A stretch of 64,000 nucleotides of DNA from Catonia carolina (taxonomy: Eukaryota > Arthropoda > Insecta > Hemiptera > Achilidae): positions 35,658,784 through 35,722,783 of the forward strand of contig JAQMRL010000010.1 of NCBI GenBank assembly GCA_035578175.1, read 5' to 3'. Below, in pieces: positions 47,488-58,761 of this stretch. Numbering within the stretch: position 1 is the first letter of the stretch; every line of letters begins with the position of its first letter. A program made the position numbers and the translations under genes. The notes under the pieces were generated by a model, which saw only the letters and a list, made by a program, of their open reading frames with translations, ran no database searches and was not told the origin of the DNA.

Positions 47488-48325
47488 TTCACTTTCTCTT
47501 GCGTTTATGAATATATATGAAGGAAAGTATTGTTTTTATGTCGATTACTCAAAATCGAGTTTTCACCGGATCTACACGTTTTCAGACCCCCTAAACCCAA
47601 AAAACATGGTTTTAGCGATTGGTCTGTGTGTGTGCGTGTGAACAAAATATCTCAAAACGGAACATCGTACAAACTTGAAACTTAAGTAGACACTACTACT
47701 GGACCCGACAAGAACATTTTCATCAAAATCAGTCAATCGGAAATAGTAGTTTATTCGTGTCATTTTTCACTGTTTTGCGATTTTTTTAAAAACGGCTCCT
47801 ACGATTTATTTTAAAAGTCACCTCATTTATTACATATTTTTGATCTACAAGATAAAATAGGCGCCATGTCTGCTAAAATTCTTTAAGAGGCTGCGCTTTC
47901 GTAAAAAAAATTGTTTTTTTTTACGATTGCGGCCTTAATATGCATTTTAGGTGTATTAAAAGTGTATTATAATCAAAGTTTTAGAAAATTTAAAAATCTA
48001 CAACTTTTATTTCAAACATTTCTTTGTATAACGCTTAGTATAGCGGTAATTAGTGATTTTCTGTTTTTTTTTCATGAAAATCTGTGAAAAAATGAATTTT
48101 TTTAAGATTTTGGCCTTAGTAGCATTTCACGGCAAAAGTGTTTATAAACAAATTTATAGGAAATTCAAAGATCTATATCTTTTACTTTAAGCATTCTTCT
48201 ATACAGAGCCTTGTTTAGCGTCGAACAGTGATTTTCCGTATTATTAACCCAAACTAAGGTTTGGTTTTCATTTTGCATCATTCACTCATGATTAAAATTA
48301 GGTTATGTTTTTGAAGTTCGTGTTT
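47488..48325 (+). repeat. R1 repeat copy 4, nearly complete
   Basis: Starts TTTCACTTTCTCTTGCG, has a short TG tract (47624-47640), then the two internal units (about 47930-48105 and 48110-48235). These are marked by GCGGCCTTAATATGCATTTTAG and TTGGCCTTAGTAGCATTTCA. It ends near CTCATGATTAAAATTAGG. Confidence 0.8.
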
Positions 48326-49754
48326 TGTTTATTTCTAATGTCTTATTACTATTGTCAGGTTATATTGTTCAATATTTGAATTGCAAAGAGAAAGTCGTGT
48401 GAGTGTTTCTTACCAGATTTTGAATATAATTGTAGCATTTTTAATATTCTTTATTTTTTTGCCTAAAGTAGACTTTTTTTGCTTTTTACTATGATGATAA
48501 CTGGTGAAACAGATAATAAAATTAAAAAAAGACAATGAATTTGAATTAGTTAAAGGATAGCACCGCTCCTTAGCAGTGTAAGTTATTAAAATTAGTTCCT
48601 GAACCAGTGGATTTCATTTGAGTTTAATCTAGTTTTAAACTGTCGATAAATCTTTAAGGTTTCATTAATATGAAAACCATGAAAACCGACATGTCTTGTA
48701 AAATTTTGTTTGATAGTCAATGAGGAGTATCAGAAATTTTTCTTATATATTTGCTTCATTTATTGACTAAACATTTGAACTGGAATTATTAAACCATAGA
48801 TTTTGGCTACTATACATCCAAATTGGTTTTACTAGAACTTTATATGTGCACTATTCCTGAGGTTATCATTTTCTTCCTTAGAAGTAGAATTCTTCAAAAT
48901 CGTTTTCGAGAGCATTTACACTGAATCTACTCAAAAAGGAACTTGCATACACAATTTCTAAGCCTAAGTTTCTAGGTTTCATGATTCTAGAAATTATGTG
49001 ATGAACAAATCAATGAGTGTATTTTGTTTGTATTCGTAAATACTAAAATAATTATTTAAATTTTCGTTTTTGAATTAAAAAAAATATATACTTAATTTAT
49101 TAGATAAATTCATCCGCATTTTAAATCATTACAACTTTATTTTAATAATAAAAACTCAATCAATAAAATAAATAATTCAATTTTTTGTATTTTTATTTTT
49201 TAATTTATTGACACGAATCTCGTTTACACTTATACTTTATACTAATAATTTCTAAAAGTTCAACTTTTACGAAAACAAATTATTTTATCGTCACGCAATC
49301 TAAGTATAATGAAAACTATTTTCATAAAGTATAATGGTGTAGACATAAAAGGAATGTATTTTTTAAATAAAAAGATACATTTTTAATAAGGTTATAATTA
49401 ATTCGTAAAAATACGTGTGTAAAGTAAATCTTAACATTAGCTACATTTATTGTATTTGAAGTTTAGCGTACTGTTATGTAAAGTAATACATGAGTCTGTT
49501 AAAATATCTACCGTTTTTCATAAAAAATTATAATATTTTTTATATAGTACATCTTCCTTGTTAAAAGGAAAACTATTTTTTTTAATTATACTCTTTTGTA
49601 ATTACAAGTGTTATGCTAATTTTTATCTGTATAGTTTTGTACTATTTATCGTTGTAACACAATTGTTAAAAAATTAAAAATGATGTATTGTTTAATTTAA
49701 CATGGTTTTTATTAATAAAATGACTTTTATTGTAATGAGGATGTGACCCTACGA
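48326..49754. other. AT-rich stretch, nothing recognised
   Basis: No open frame of 60 codons on either strand and no placed repeat. Confidence 0.4.
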
Positions 49755-49900
49755 GCCAATGTGTAAACATGTCAGCAGACTGAGGGAGGATAGGATAGCT
49801 AAGCGAAGACTATGCTATTAACTGGAGAGAAAGAGAGAACAAGGACGCCCGAGAAAGAGATAGGCCCTTTTGAGAGGTTCTGAATAGGCAGATATGTCTA
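49755..49900 (+). mobile_element. Possible LINE ORF C-terminal remnant
   Basis: The plus strand reads KHVSRLREDRIAKRRLCY and, after a frame break, GRPRKR, recalling the H-R--EDR-A----W...G-GRPR-RW ending of RTE-like non-LTR ORFs. It is short and broken. Confidence 0.4.
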
Positions 49901-49954
49901 ATTCTTGAAAGGTAGTAGAAAAAGACTTATCTTTTAATTTTCTTTTTTTTATAA

Positions 49955-50038
49955 AATTATTTGTTCAACTTGAAGACCTCAACCAGGAACTTCTGCCTTG
50001 TAGTGTAGCACGCTTACCATTACACCACGGAGTTGGCG
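49955..50038 (-). mobile_element. tRNA-derived SINE, family S1
   Basis: The minus strand reads CCGTGGTGTAATGGTAAGCG (A-box region), then TACAAGGCAGAAGTTCCTGG with a decayed B box. The body beyond is largely missing. Confidence 0.65.
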
Positions 50039-51286
50039 AACTACAAAATTATTGTATCGTAAATTATTGTAAGTTATGTATTATAGTATTGTAAATTATT
50101 GTATAATTCTATCGTAACTATTTTAATGACATTAACCTTCATTATTTTTTTTTAAATTGGACACTATGACTTCCCGATTTCTCATTACAAAATGTATCTA
50201 AGCCTACTGAAATTTATCACTTCTGGAATACAAAACGCTACCCAAGAGGTTGGTCCCGTACGGATTCGAAAACCTAGTTCTAGATACAATATTATTTTAT
50301 GATTCTAAGAAGTAAATTGTAAAATGATTTTCAAGTAAATTCTGTAACTTTTCCTATTTAAAAAAATAATCATTGCAAAATACTTTTAATTCATTAATTT
50401 TTAAATTTATTTAACTACTATAAATACGTATATTAATTTTTCCCGATTCGTTCCCAGAGATTTCGTTTAGAAAATCACACTGATATCCTGTAATATTATT
50501 CACAAGTATAAAAATTATGTATGAAATTACTTTCTTAAATCAACTTAAAATCTCATTGTATTAGTTAAACCACAATTATTTGCACGTACACCTTATTCTG
50601 TAACTACATGATAAAAATATATGATTATAAACTTCACAATCATTTAAAATTTCAAGACACTGATAATAAATTGTATACCACTACGAACGAGTTAACTTAA
50701 ATAACTTACCTTAGAATTTTATTGAATCCGGCGCACAAATCGATCAAACCATTGTAATTTTTTACATACACGTCCTTAATAACAAAATTTATAATGATGT
50801 ATTAAATTATATTTAGCGGTCGGTTAAATCCACAGATACAAATGCCTCTTAAATATCTTACATTTTGAATTAAGTAGAATGTTTCCTTTTCTGAGAAACC
50901 TTAAAAGTATTCGCTAAGAACAGCTGACTCAGAATTTGAAGTAACGTACGAGGTTTCTACTCTATTAAGCTTCCTGATCATTTTCACACTTTATAAAGTA
51001 TTTGTAATGCTATAAGATATTTTATTTCATTAGGTTGGAGTATTCGAAATATTTCTTTAAGTTTAAAGTAAGAGGTATTAATTTTATATTTGACTCGTTC
51101 ATTTAGTAATAAAAAATGGGTTTTTATTTATTAGCCGGCCATTAGATGTAACTATGGTATTCTGGATATTCTGATCTGACCGTAGGAGGAGAGGTGTTTC
51201 ACTTATCCAATCCCTAGCTTAAGGTAGAGAAAATGATTTTGAGAATTATGGGAATGGTACGAACTGGTTTTCCATATAAGTAGCTT
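50039..51286. other. AT-rich stretch, nothing recognised
   Basis: Short TTGTAAATTATTG-type repetition at 50050-50110; otherwise featureless. Confidence 0.4.
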
Positions 51287-51302
51287 TTTGGTAACTCTAA
51301 AC

Positions 51303-51428
51303 TTCTTCTTCTTCTTCTTTCTTCTTTCTTCTTTGGCCTTGCCTCTTCCCGTTACGCGGGGTCGGCTTTCCCAATCAGAGAGCTCCACTTGTTACGCTCC
51401 TGTGCGTCTTCCTCGGATAAGCCCAACA
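51303..51428 (-). mobile_element. 126-bp GAA-tailed retroposon stub with 16-bp TSD
   Basis: Inserted between two perfect copies of TTTGGTAACTCTAAAC (51287-51302, 51429-51444). On the minus strand it reads LSDWESRPRVTGRGKAKEE and then runs into GAA/GAAA repeats, so it is the extreme 3' end of a coding retroelement, probably RTE-like. Perfect TSDs imply a recent insertion. Confidence 0.85.
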
Positions 51429-51544
51429 TTTGGTAACTCTAAACGTTAAAATAATAATAAAAATAATTGACGCTAAAATAAGCGCCGTAGTAAATAATTA
51501 TTGAATAAAATTTGTAGTTTTTTTTCATTTTTAATGATTTTATT

Positions 51545-51850
51545 TATGTACACATTTGCTCTAGAATCCATATTAAGGCTACAATCTTAAAAAAAACATT
51601 TAGGCATACTACAACAGCGCAGCTCCCATGAACTTCAGAAGACATGCCATTTACCCTACTATCTTGTAGAGCACAAAAATTGAATTAATAAGGCAATTTT
51701 TTTCAATTTTAGGAACCGTTTATTGGAAAAATTGAAAAAAAATTAAAATGAACGATTTAACCCTTTTGGTTGACCCAGTTTGATGAAAGTGTACATGTCG
51801 AGGCCCTTATTTTATCTAACTTAAGTTTCAGTTATGTACGATTTTCCGTT
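51545..51850 (-). repeat. R1 repeat copy 5, partial
   Basis: Covers the middle of R1 in reverse orientation (CTTGTAGAGCACAAAAATTG, ATCTAACTTAAGTTTCAG, ACGATTTTCCGTTTTCC). It stops where the TG tract would begin, directly against a LINE fragment. Confidence 0.7.
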
Positions 51851-52160
51851 TTCCTTATCTTTGACGCTCTTCTATAATTTCATACCGTCGAAATACTCGT
51901 GGACAGAACGCAAATGGCTCTTATACAGATTAAGTACTGACTTTTCAAATGTAAAATCACGACTAATCCAAGCTATGAGTCCTACATTCCTTCGATCTTT
52001 TGCAGCTATTGAAGCAACTTGCTCACGGAATAATAACTTGGAGTCAAACAACACACCAAGATCGGTAGTACTGATCTTCCTTAGGATTTCATCATGACCA
52101 ATGTTGTACCTATTGGGTCCATAATTCATTCCTAGAATAAATGTGATAACCAAGATGTTT
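51842..52160 (-). pseudogene. CR1-like LINE RT fragment
   Basis: The minus-strand frame 51872-52153 includes STTDLGVLFDSKLLFREQV, IAAKDRRNVGLIAWISRDFT and LNLYKSHLRSVHEY. DLGV-FDSKL-F--H / A---R-LG-I-R--RDF / LY-S-VR--LEY is the thumb region of CR1/I-like RTs. The equivalent LYKSLVRP block is in the plus-strand fragment at 24690. Confidence 0.7.
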
Positions 52161-52925
52161 TGTTGAGTTTAATCAGAGATTATTTTGCAGTGACAATAGA
52201 TGTATTAAATTAATATCACTCTGACCTACCCTGCATTTAGCTGCTTAAAGATTATGTTAATTAAGAAAATAGTAAAACGGATAGTAAAGAAGTAAAATAA
52301 TTATTTAAACAATTTAAATATCTTCCAAAAATCTTACACAAGTAGTTCACTATTATCGTATTTTGTATTTTTCTGAATAGATAGAAATAAAAATAAAATT
52401 TGTTGAATCATTAAATTCTAAAGGTTTTCTGTAAATGTTTTACTCAAGATAGAGTCGATGTATTACAAACTGTTTACTATAATCATGTACTTTTTACCGG
52501 TCTTCTGCACGTAAAAATAGGTTGACTGAATTTTATTCTTCTAGCACAAAGGTACTTTCGAATTCCGTTCAAGTAGGCTGTAAAATTGTTTGTTGAGACG
52601 ATATTCTAGTCTAGACTTCAGTCGTACATTCTAAGTCATTTGACAGTAAATCTAATTTATTATTAAATGTACGTATCGATTACTTTTAAGTAATAAAATC
52701 ATTGTTCGAATATCTTATCTGTATTTGTAAAATTCAGTAATTGTGAAGTTTTGATATTTAGTTATTTTGTAAATAATTACGTGTAGTTTAAGGCTATAAA
52801 ACAAATATATTAATTTTTTATATTTACTATTCCAAAGGATCATTGTTTCAAATTTCTCTTCTACTTTTAGAACAGTCTTCTTAGTTCGTTTTTCTTCTAT
52901 TAGTTTATTTTAACTCACATCGAAT

Positions 52926-53040
52926 CTTGGTTATTAGTGACTACTGTGGGTTAAGAAACAGTAGGTTCGAACACGTAATAATTTTCCTGAAAATCGGGTA
53001 TCGGACTTGAGACTTTCTGCAATTTGCAATATTCTGCAAA
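52926..53040 (-). mobile_element. tRNA-derived SINE, family S1, degraded
   Basis: Shares the body end (GGTTATTAGTGACTACTGTG on plus) with 12062-12178 and the GACTTGAGACTTTCTGCAAT stretch with 8490-8640. A and B boxes are badly decayed. Confidence 0.5.
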
Positions 53041-53259
53041 AACGCATTAAAATCGATTCTTTAAAGATTTTATTTTTGGCCACAACTACAATAAAACTCT
53101 AATTATTTGAAACCCGGTTATCCGAAATCGGTTCTTTTTTACGCAGATTGTGTAGGTAGAAGATGAACTACTGCTGTACTCAATCTGGTAGGCAACGCTA
53201 CGTGCAGGTCTACTACAAGTCGTTAAATTTTAATAAACTTATTTACCGTAAAACGTTAA

Positions 53260-53762
53260 GTGGATTACAGTACTGTACATACTACATTTCAGTACAACAT
53301 AAGGGGATTAAAAACTATTCTATTAGGCGATAACGAAGAGGAAGTAATTGAACTTCAAAAACAGATGAATTTAAAATCATGTGCATTCATGATTGCTGAA
53401 GGATGGGAAAATGTTCAAAATGTTACGCTACAAAGGTCTTGGAAGAAGATTTACGATTCTGAAAGCGACAGTTCTAAAGATCAGGTCCAAGAAGAACAAC
53501 CACTCTTACCATTAGTTCAACAAATAACCCTTTTGACGAGAGCAATGAAAATGACTTAAACGAATTAGTTTTGAAAATACGTGTGCGGATCCCGGATGGC
53601 ATATAAAAACAGACGAAGAACTAATTGAATCTGTTCTGCAGGTACCAACAAAATATGCCGACGACATACATACAAATTACTGATTCTGATGTTCCTGCGC
53701 AAACAAATAGTCAAGCATTTGAAGCAATAGAAACAGCTTTAATTTGGTATTAAATGCAGCCT
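53260..53762 (+). pseudogene. Tigger/jerky-like transposase, C-terminal part (5' piece)
   Basis: The open frame has LKSCAFMIAEGWENVQN and TLQRSWKKIYDSESD, followed in shifted frames by WHIKTDEELIESVL and QAFEAIETALIWY. These are the usual segments after the DDE catalytic core of Tigger transposases (MIAE-W--V---T--RSWKK, then A--ALETAL-W). The catalytic core is absent. The protein sense resumes after LINE-A at 54558. Confidence 0.7.
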
Positions 53763-54557
53763 TTTTTTTTTTTTTTTTTTTTTTTTTTCCCCTCTTTAAT
53801 TCTTTATTTACAACTGTAAAATGTTACAACAAGCAAATGTGATGATTATCGTGATTATGTAAATGACATGATAGGCATGAGAGGGGTAGGGCCCCCATTG
53901 GTGCCTCCCCAAGAATGAAATGTGTATATCAAATTAGCATGTCTCTACTCCAGCGTCTTTTAAGGCGTCTAGGAGGATTGTCAGGTAAATGGACGGAGGA
54001 AAGTGAACGCACCAGGGGGTTCTCGTGATCGTGTGACTTGTCGTGAAAGCGTTTGTATAGGTATTCAATGGAATTTTGTACAAGTGGTGTTTTCAAATCT
54101 GTATGTAAGGTTTTGTTGCTAACGTAAAGAGGTGCTTTTGCTATAAGGCGTAATGTTTTTGACTGGAATGCTTGAATTCGTTGCAAGTTAGAGGGTTTGG
54201 TTGAACCGTAGATTTGGGATCCGTAGGTCCAAATAGGTTTCAAAAGAGAACAATATATGCGTAATTTTTGTGCCATTGGTAATTTTGATCGTTTGTGAAG
54301 TAGGGAATATAGAAGTTTAAGTCGGGAATTCAGTAATAAACGTTTCCGTTTGATATGTGTGCTCCAAGTTAGTCGTTTATCAAAAGTCAGACCGAGATAC
54401 TTGACCGTATCTGTTTTTGTGAGAGGTTCATTGTCTATGTATACTGGTGGGCAATCACCATGACGGAGTGTGAAAGTTACGTGAAGGGATTTTGTCGTAT
54501 TAAGTTTTATTTTCCATGTTTTACACCATTCGGGCTGCATTCAGGCTGCATTTTTAC
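53763..54557 (-). mobile_element. LINE-A (Jockey-like), 5'-truncated insertion, copy 1
   Basis: Minus-strand insertion with a long A-tail (T-run on plus at about 53762-53788), a 140-bp 3' UTR and a 203-codon open frame (53929-54540): WCKTWKIKLNTTKSLHVTF, TVKYLGLTFDKRLTWSTHIK, LRIYCSLLKPIWTYGSQIYG, RRLKRRWSRDMLI. This is the RT C-terminal region after the active site. The TSD is AAATGCAGCCT (53752-53762, 54558-54568). Near-identity with 27156-27693 marks a recent family. Confidence 0.9.
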
Positions 54558-54680
54558 AAATGCAGCCTGAAGCAGATTTTTCTATTCTCCTGACTGTCAA
54601 ACGAGTCAGGGATCTAGCTGCATTAAAGCAAAAGAACAATGTTAAACAACGCAAAATAAGCAATTTTTTTAAACACAATA
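54558..54680 (+). pseudogene. Tigger/jerky-like transposase, C-terminal part (3' piece)
   Basis: After the LINE-A insertion the frame reads ADFSILLTVKRVRDLAALKQ and KQRKISNFFKHNN, then stops. LLL-KRIRDLAA-K-----KQ-KI-DFFKK is the standard last segment of Tigger-type transposases. Confidence 0.75.
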
Positions 54681-54940
54681 ACCTGCATTAGATAAATGAT
54701 TTTTGTTTTTTATAACAACTTATAATATTTTATTTTAACGTATTTATATTTTTATTTATGACGATTCTGTATAAATTCACAATTTTCATTGTTTTTCCTC
54801 TATTAAAATTGATATTTTTCACTACTAAGTATATTTAACTTTTTATTATTGTTTTTCCCGAGTGTGATCAATTATCCAACAAATCGGTCATCCAAAATTG
54901 TCATGCCCTAATTATTTCGGATAATCAGTACTTTACTGTA

Positions 54941-55907
54941 CTTAGAATATAAATTATATTAAATTAATTGCTTTCTCACCCATAGTTCAAGGGAAATTTA
55001 TTATGGTTTTCTCGTATATTGGGCGAAAATTTTGTAGAATAAATTGTAAATACAAGATATTCTATAAACTCAAGCTAAGCTAAATAACAAAAATAATTCT
55101 ATTACAATTTCTGGTACATTGATGAAATTTTATTGTGAAGTAAATAAATTACTTTTATTAATAATAAATAAATAAATTTGAAGAAATATTTTACTGAAGT
55201 AAAACTGTAACAGAAATTAAATAACTACCACTTACTGGAAATAATAAAATAAACTATTAATTGAGATATATGACTGAACTACTTTATAGAGGTAACATAA
55301 AAGTCCATGTTCACATCAAAGTACCTCATAAATTATGTTAATATGGGATACAGTTATAGATAATCTGAAGTTCTTTACATTTTATCGTTTTATTTAATGT
55401 TATTCAAATTTTTATGTTTCCTTTAAATTTATAAGAGCATTATTATTATTATTATTAGTTTAATTGTCATTAAAAATATAATACTGCATAAATAATAATT
55501 GTTTAAATCAACGTAAGTGTTAATCAACATAGTTTTACGGCGTGATGATTTTTCAAAGGATTTTTATAGTTCTATGGTATTTGGAAGTTTATAAATAAAA
55601 AGGTTTATTAAAAGTTAGCAATAACCAACATCCCCCTACGTTTCACAGAAAACAAAACTTAATAGATTTTACTTCTCAGAATATTTTACCCGTTGAAAGC
55701 CAAATCACTGTTGTACAAATAAAGTCAATATTAGTGACAATGGGATTATTGTTGGTCAGTATGAATCGTCATTGGAAGGGAATAATATAATCTGAAAATA
55801 TATTTACTATAAGTTAATGTTTTATAAAATCCATTGCTTAAAAAAATTGTGCTATCTTTGATTTTTGGAAGATTTTAATTATCTACGCAGAAATCAGGTG
55901 GGTCATT
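54941..55907. other. AT-rich stretch with an ATT tract
   Basis: ATT trinucleotide run at 55439-55459; otherwise nothing recognised. Confidence 0.45.
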
Positions 55908-56082
55908 CGTATTCTATCTTGTCTTATATGAATATGTAGGGAAAGAAAGTATTGTTTCTTGTAGATTTTTTGAAGTCCAGTTTTTACTAGTAATACACGT
56001 TTTCAGGCCCCCTAAACCCAAAAGACCCGTTTTTAGCAATTGGAGTTTGTGGAAATATGTCAAGAACGGAGTAGAGTACGAA

Positions 56083-56565
56083 TTTTTTTTTTTTTGGACA
56101 CTGTTCTATTGAAAATTTAATATCTGTTATTATAATATTATAACAATTTCTAAATATGACGCTGAAGGTTCCAAAACTTGAATTACTTTCTGGACCTTGC
56201 ATTCATCACTACAGTCCTACAGCCGGCCGCGTTGGCGATGTTGGTAACGTGCTCGCCTCTCATCACGCGGTCTTGGGTTCGAATCCCACTCGGGCATGGC
56301 ATTTTTTCATACGTTACAAAAAATTCATTTCATCCTTCACCGTCTGCATTAGCAGCAATTTGCAAAACAGTCAGACGTTAAACAAAAAAAAAAAAAAAAA
56401 AATACAGTCCTACAATTGGCTTAGAACATCCCTTGGCCAGAGGCGTTTAAACTTCTGTGCTGAGTACCCGGTATTGCCCTAATGTGCATGTTTTGTATGA
56501 AGGGGTTGTCATGTCATTCAAATTTGTCGTGTATCGTCTTGTGTAGTTGTTTCGCGACTAAAAAA
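56083..56565 (-). mobile_element. LINE-B (Jockey-like), 3' UTR-only copy 2
   Basis: A-tail on the minus strand (T-run at 56083-56095), then the same 3' UTR as 36528-36830 (shared TTGGCCAG-GCGTTT, CTGAGTACCCGGT, TTGTATGAAGGGGTTGTCATG). Truncated after GTTTCGCGAC. Split by a SINE at 56222-56402. Confidence 0.8.
56222..56402 (+). mobile_element. tRNA-derived SINE, family S2, variant head, with TSD
   Basis: TSD TACAGTCCTACA (56210-56221, 56403-56414). The head has a different tRNA-like sequence from other S2 copies (GCGATGTTGGTAACGTGC, CTTGGGTTCGAATCCCACTC). The body and tail (TTCACCGTCTGCATTAGCAG, TTTGCAAAACAGTCAGACGT, A-run) match 25434-25600. The perfect TSD and long A-run imply a recent insertion. 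Confidence 0.9.
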
Positions 56566-57075
56566 TTTTTATAAACTAAAAATGTTAATTAGTTAACACA
56601 AGGGGACTCGGCACGAAAATTTTCATGAATTTCGTTCAATGGGAAGTAGTATTATTCGTGAAACTTTTCACTTTTTGCGGTTACATTAAAACCGGTTCCT
56701 ACGATTTTATTTGAAGTCGCCTCATTTACTACATTTTCGATGTCTACAAGATAGGGAAAAAGGAATGTCAGCTGACATTTTGGGGGGCTATGCTCATGTT
56801 TTTTTTATGTTCAGCAAAAACATGTTTTTTTATGATTGCCGCCTTAATCATTTAGAGAAAATTTTATATGAACAAAGTTGAAGAAAATCAAATAACCTAC
56901 AACTTTTATTTCAAACATTCTTCTACAACGCTTAGTTTGGTGTCAACTAGTCGTTTACTGAATTTTTAAGTGCAAAAGAAGTTGATTTTAATTTTGAGTC
57001 ATTATCTCATGATAAAATTAGGTTTTTCTTCATTTCATATTGTTTACTCATGAAAACATAAGGTCAGTGTTTTAC

Positions 57076-57584
57076 TGCCGATTTTTTTTGTATCTTCCGT
57101 AAAAATTTAAAAAACTTTTGAGGAAAGAAAATAGTAAAGGATGATGTAGTGTGGTACTGTACCGTAAATGGTTGGACCATAATAGAATACATTCTAGAAA
57201 ATAAAATAGATATGCAACACAACTGACTATGTACTAATGAACAAAAAACAGATAAAAATTAACAAATGGTTTTATTTTACCTATCATAATTTTTTTCCAA
57301 AATTTAAAAATTAAGTAATAAACTAAGACTATGTTACTCAGAAAGCTATTCAGAAATGTTATGTTACTCAAAAAGTTTTGACTGGGCTTTCCAATATTTG
57401 TTTTGAAATTGGCTGAGTAGCTTCTGAGATTACCTTAATAAACAAATAAAATATAATTTTTGTATAAATTAATTTAAATTACCCAGTAAATAAACTAATA
57501 AAATTCCTATCCAATGTAAAAAATACTATTCATAAAAGTTTTTGTGAAGAACTTTGGAAAATATGTATTAAACTAGTGATGTCG
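57076..57584. other. AT-rich stretch, nothing recognised
   Basis: A TATGTTACTCA motif appears twice (about 57329 and 57360); nothing else noted. Confidence 0.35.
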
Positions 57585-57675
57585 TGTAATAATTTTATAA
57601 TTTTCACGATTTTTAGCCTGAAATTGAATCCGAGACTCCTATTTGTAGCGTAGCATGTTTACTACGTAGGCGGTA
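57585..57675 (-). mobile_element. tRNA-derived SINE, family S1, degraded
   Basis: On plus, TAGCCTGAAATTGAATCCGA is the B-box side and TGTTTACTACGTAGGCGG the A-box side, in the same layout as 12062-12178. Confidence 0.5.
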
Positions 57676-58149
57676 AAAGGAAGTAGGCTATTATGTTTAT
57701 AAATAATGTGTTTTACAAATGTTTTTCATTACTCTGAATTCTCGCAAAAATAAATGCAAGACAATTTTGATATGGTAGTCATTTATAATAGTTGCAATAT
57801 TAATTCATTTTAATTTTGTTATGCTTAGAGCACACGTCGCTTTTTATTAGTTCTTGATAATTGTGTTTTCAAAGTAAGTAAAATAGGTTTGCCAAAATGC
57901 TTGGTACGAATTAGAGCTCCTTTATTACTTTTCTATTGAAAAATTTCTGCTACACATATACAGTTTTATTACTTGACGAATTAGAGCTTTTAAGAGTTTC
58001 GTTATACCACAGTCTAACATATAGTCACGCAGTTTACTGCTAGCAAAAAATGCAAGGCACACTAGCATTCTAAGAAGCAAGGAAGCTTAGTTATAAGAAT
58101 TCTTAAATCTCCAAGTAAAAATTTAGTTGTCTTTCCTGCATAATACTAA

Positions 58150-58760
58150 CAAAATAATTTGGTGTGAAACACCAACACGTCTTTATCTTGCCAATGAAAA
58201 ATATAATCTACGTTTAGTCATTAGCAAACAAAGTAAAATGAAAAACATAACCTAATAATCATAAGTGATGACGCAAAATGAAAATCAACTTCTGTAGAAT
58301 TTAAAAATATGCAAAATCACTAATTGATGCGAAACGAAGCTCTGTAGAGACAAATGCTTTAAATAAGGTTGTTAATTTTTAAATTTTATATTACTTTAAT
58401 TCTACACTTTTGCTGTACATTGTAAAACAACCATTTTTTACCAACTTTGATGAGACAAATACAGAAAATCACTGATTAATTGACGCTAACCTAAGCTTTG
58501 TTGGGAAAAGCGTTTGAAATATACGTTGTAGGTTTTGTAATTTTCTGCTACTTTAATCATTTATACACTTTTGCTTTAAAATGCATACTAAGGCCGCCAT
58601 TAAAAAAAATTACCACGAAAGCACAGGCCTTCCAAGAATTTCACCAGACGTATCGCTTATCCTATCTATTGTAGGGGATAAAAAATTTAGTAAAGTGATT
58701 TTTAAAAAAAATCATTGGAACCGTTTTGGAGAAAATTACGAAAAAGTGAAAAATTGCGCA
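58150..58760 (-). repeat. R1 repeat copy 7, partial
   Basis: Reverse-oriented, with both internal units (about 58250-58420, 58425-58590). It ends at GAAAAAGTGAAAAATTGCGC, where a SINE begins. The 79-codon plus frame at 58581-58820 is a chance frame across this junction. Confidence 0.75.
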
Positions 58761-58761
58761 A

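Larger units (their letters stand above)
53087..54940 (+). mobile_element. Tigger/pogo-like DNA transposon remnant, split by LINE-A
   Basis: Left end TACAATAAAACTCTAATT and right end TAATCAGTACTTTACTGTA form short inverted ends of the CAGTA-AA type with TA at the borders. The interior, without LINE-A, is about 1.05 kb and holds only the C-terminal part of a Tigger/jerky-type transposase. It is an internally deleted copy. The right 200 bp include CGGTCATCCAAAATTGTC sub-terminal sequence. Confidence 0.7.
55908..57075 (+). repeat. R1 repeat copy 6, split by LINE-B and SINE
   Basis: The left part (to about 56082) has TTCAGGCCCCCTAAACCC and CAAGAACGGAGTAGAGTACG. The right part (from about 56572) resumes GGGGACTCGGCACG and AAATTTTCATGAATTTCG, TTGCCGCCTTAATC and the terminal CTCATGATAAAATTAGG. 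In between sits LINE-B copy 2. Confidence 0.75.

Noticed and set aside
53260..53559. Host gene encoding a 99-residue protein
   Set aside because: The residues match Tigger/jerky transposase tails and the match resumes after the LINE insertion, so it is a transposon remnant.
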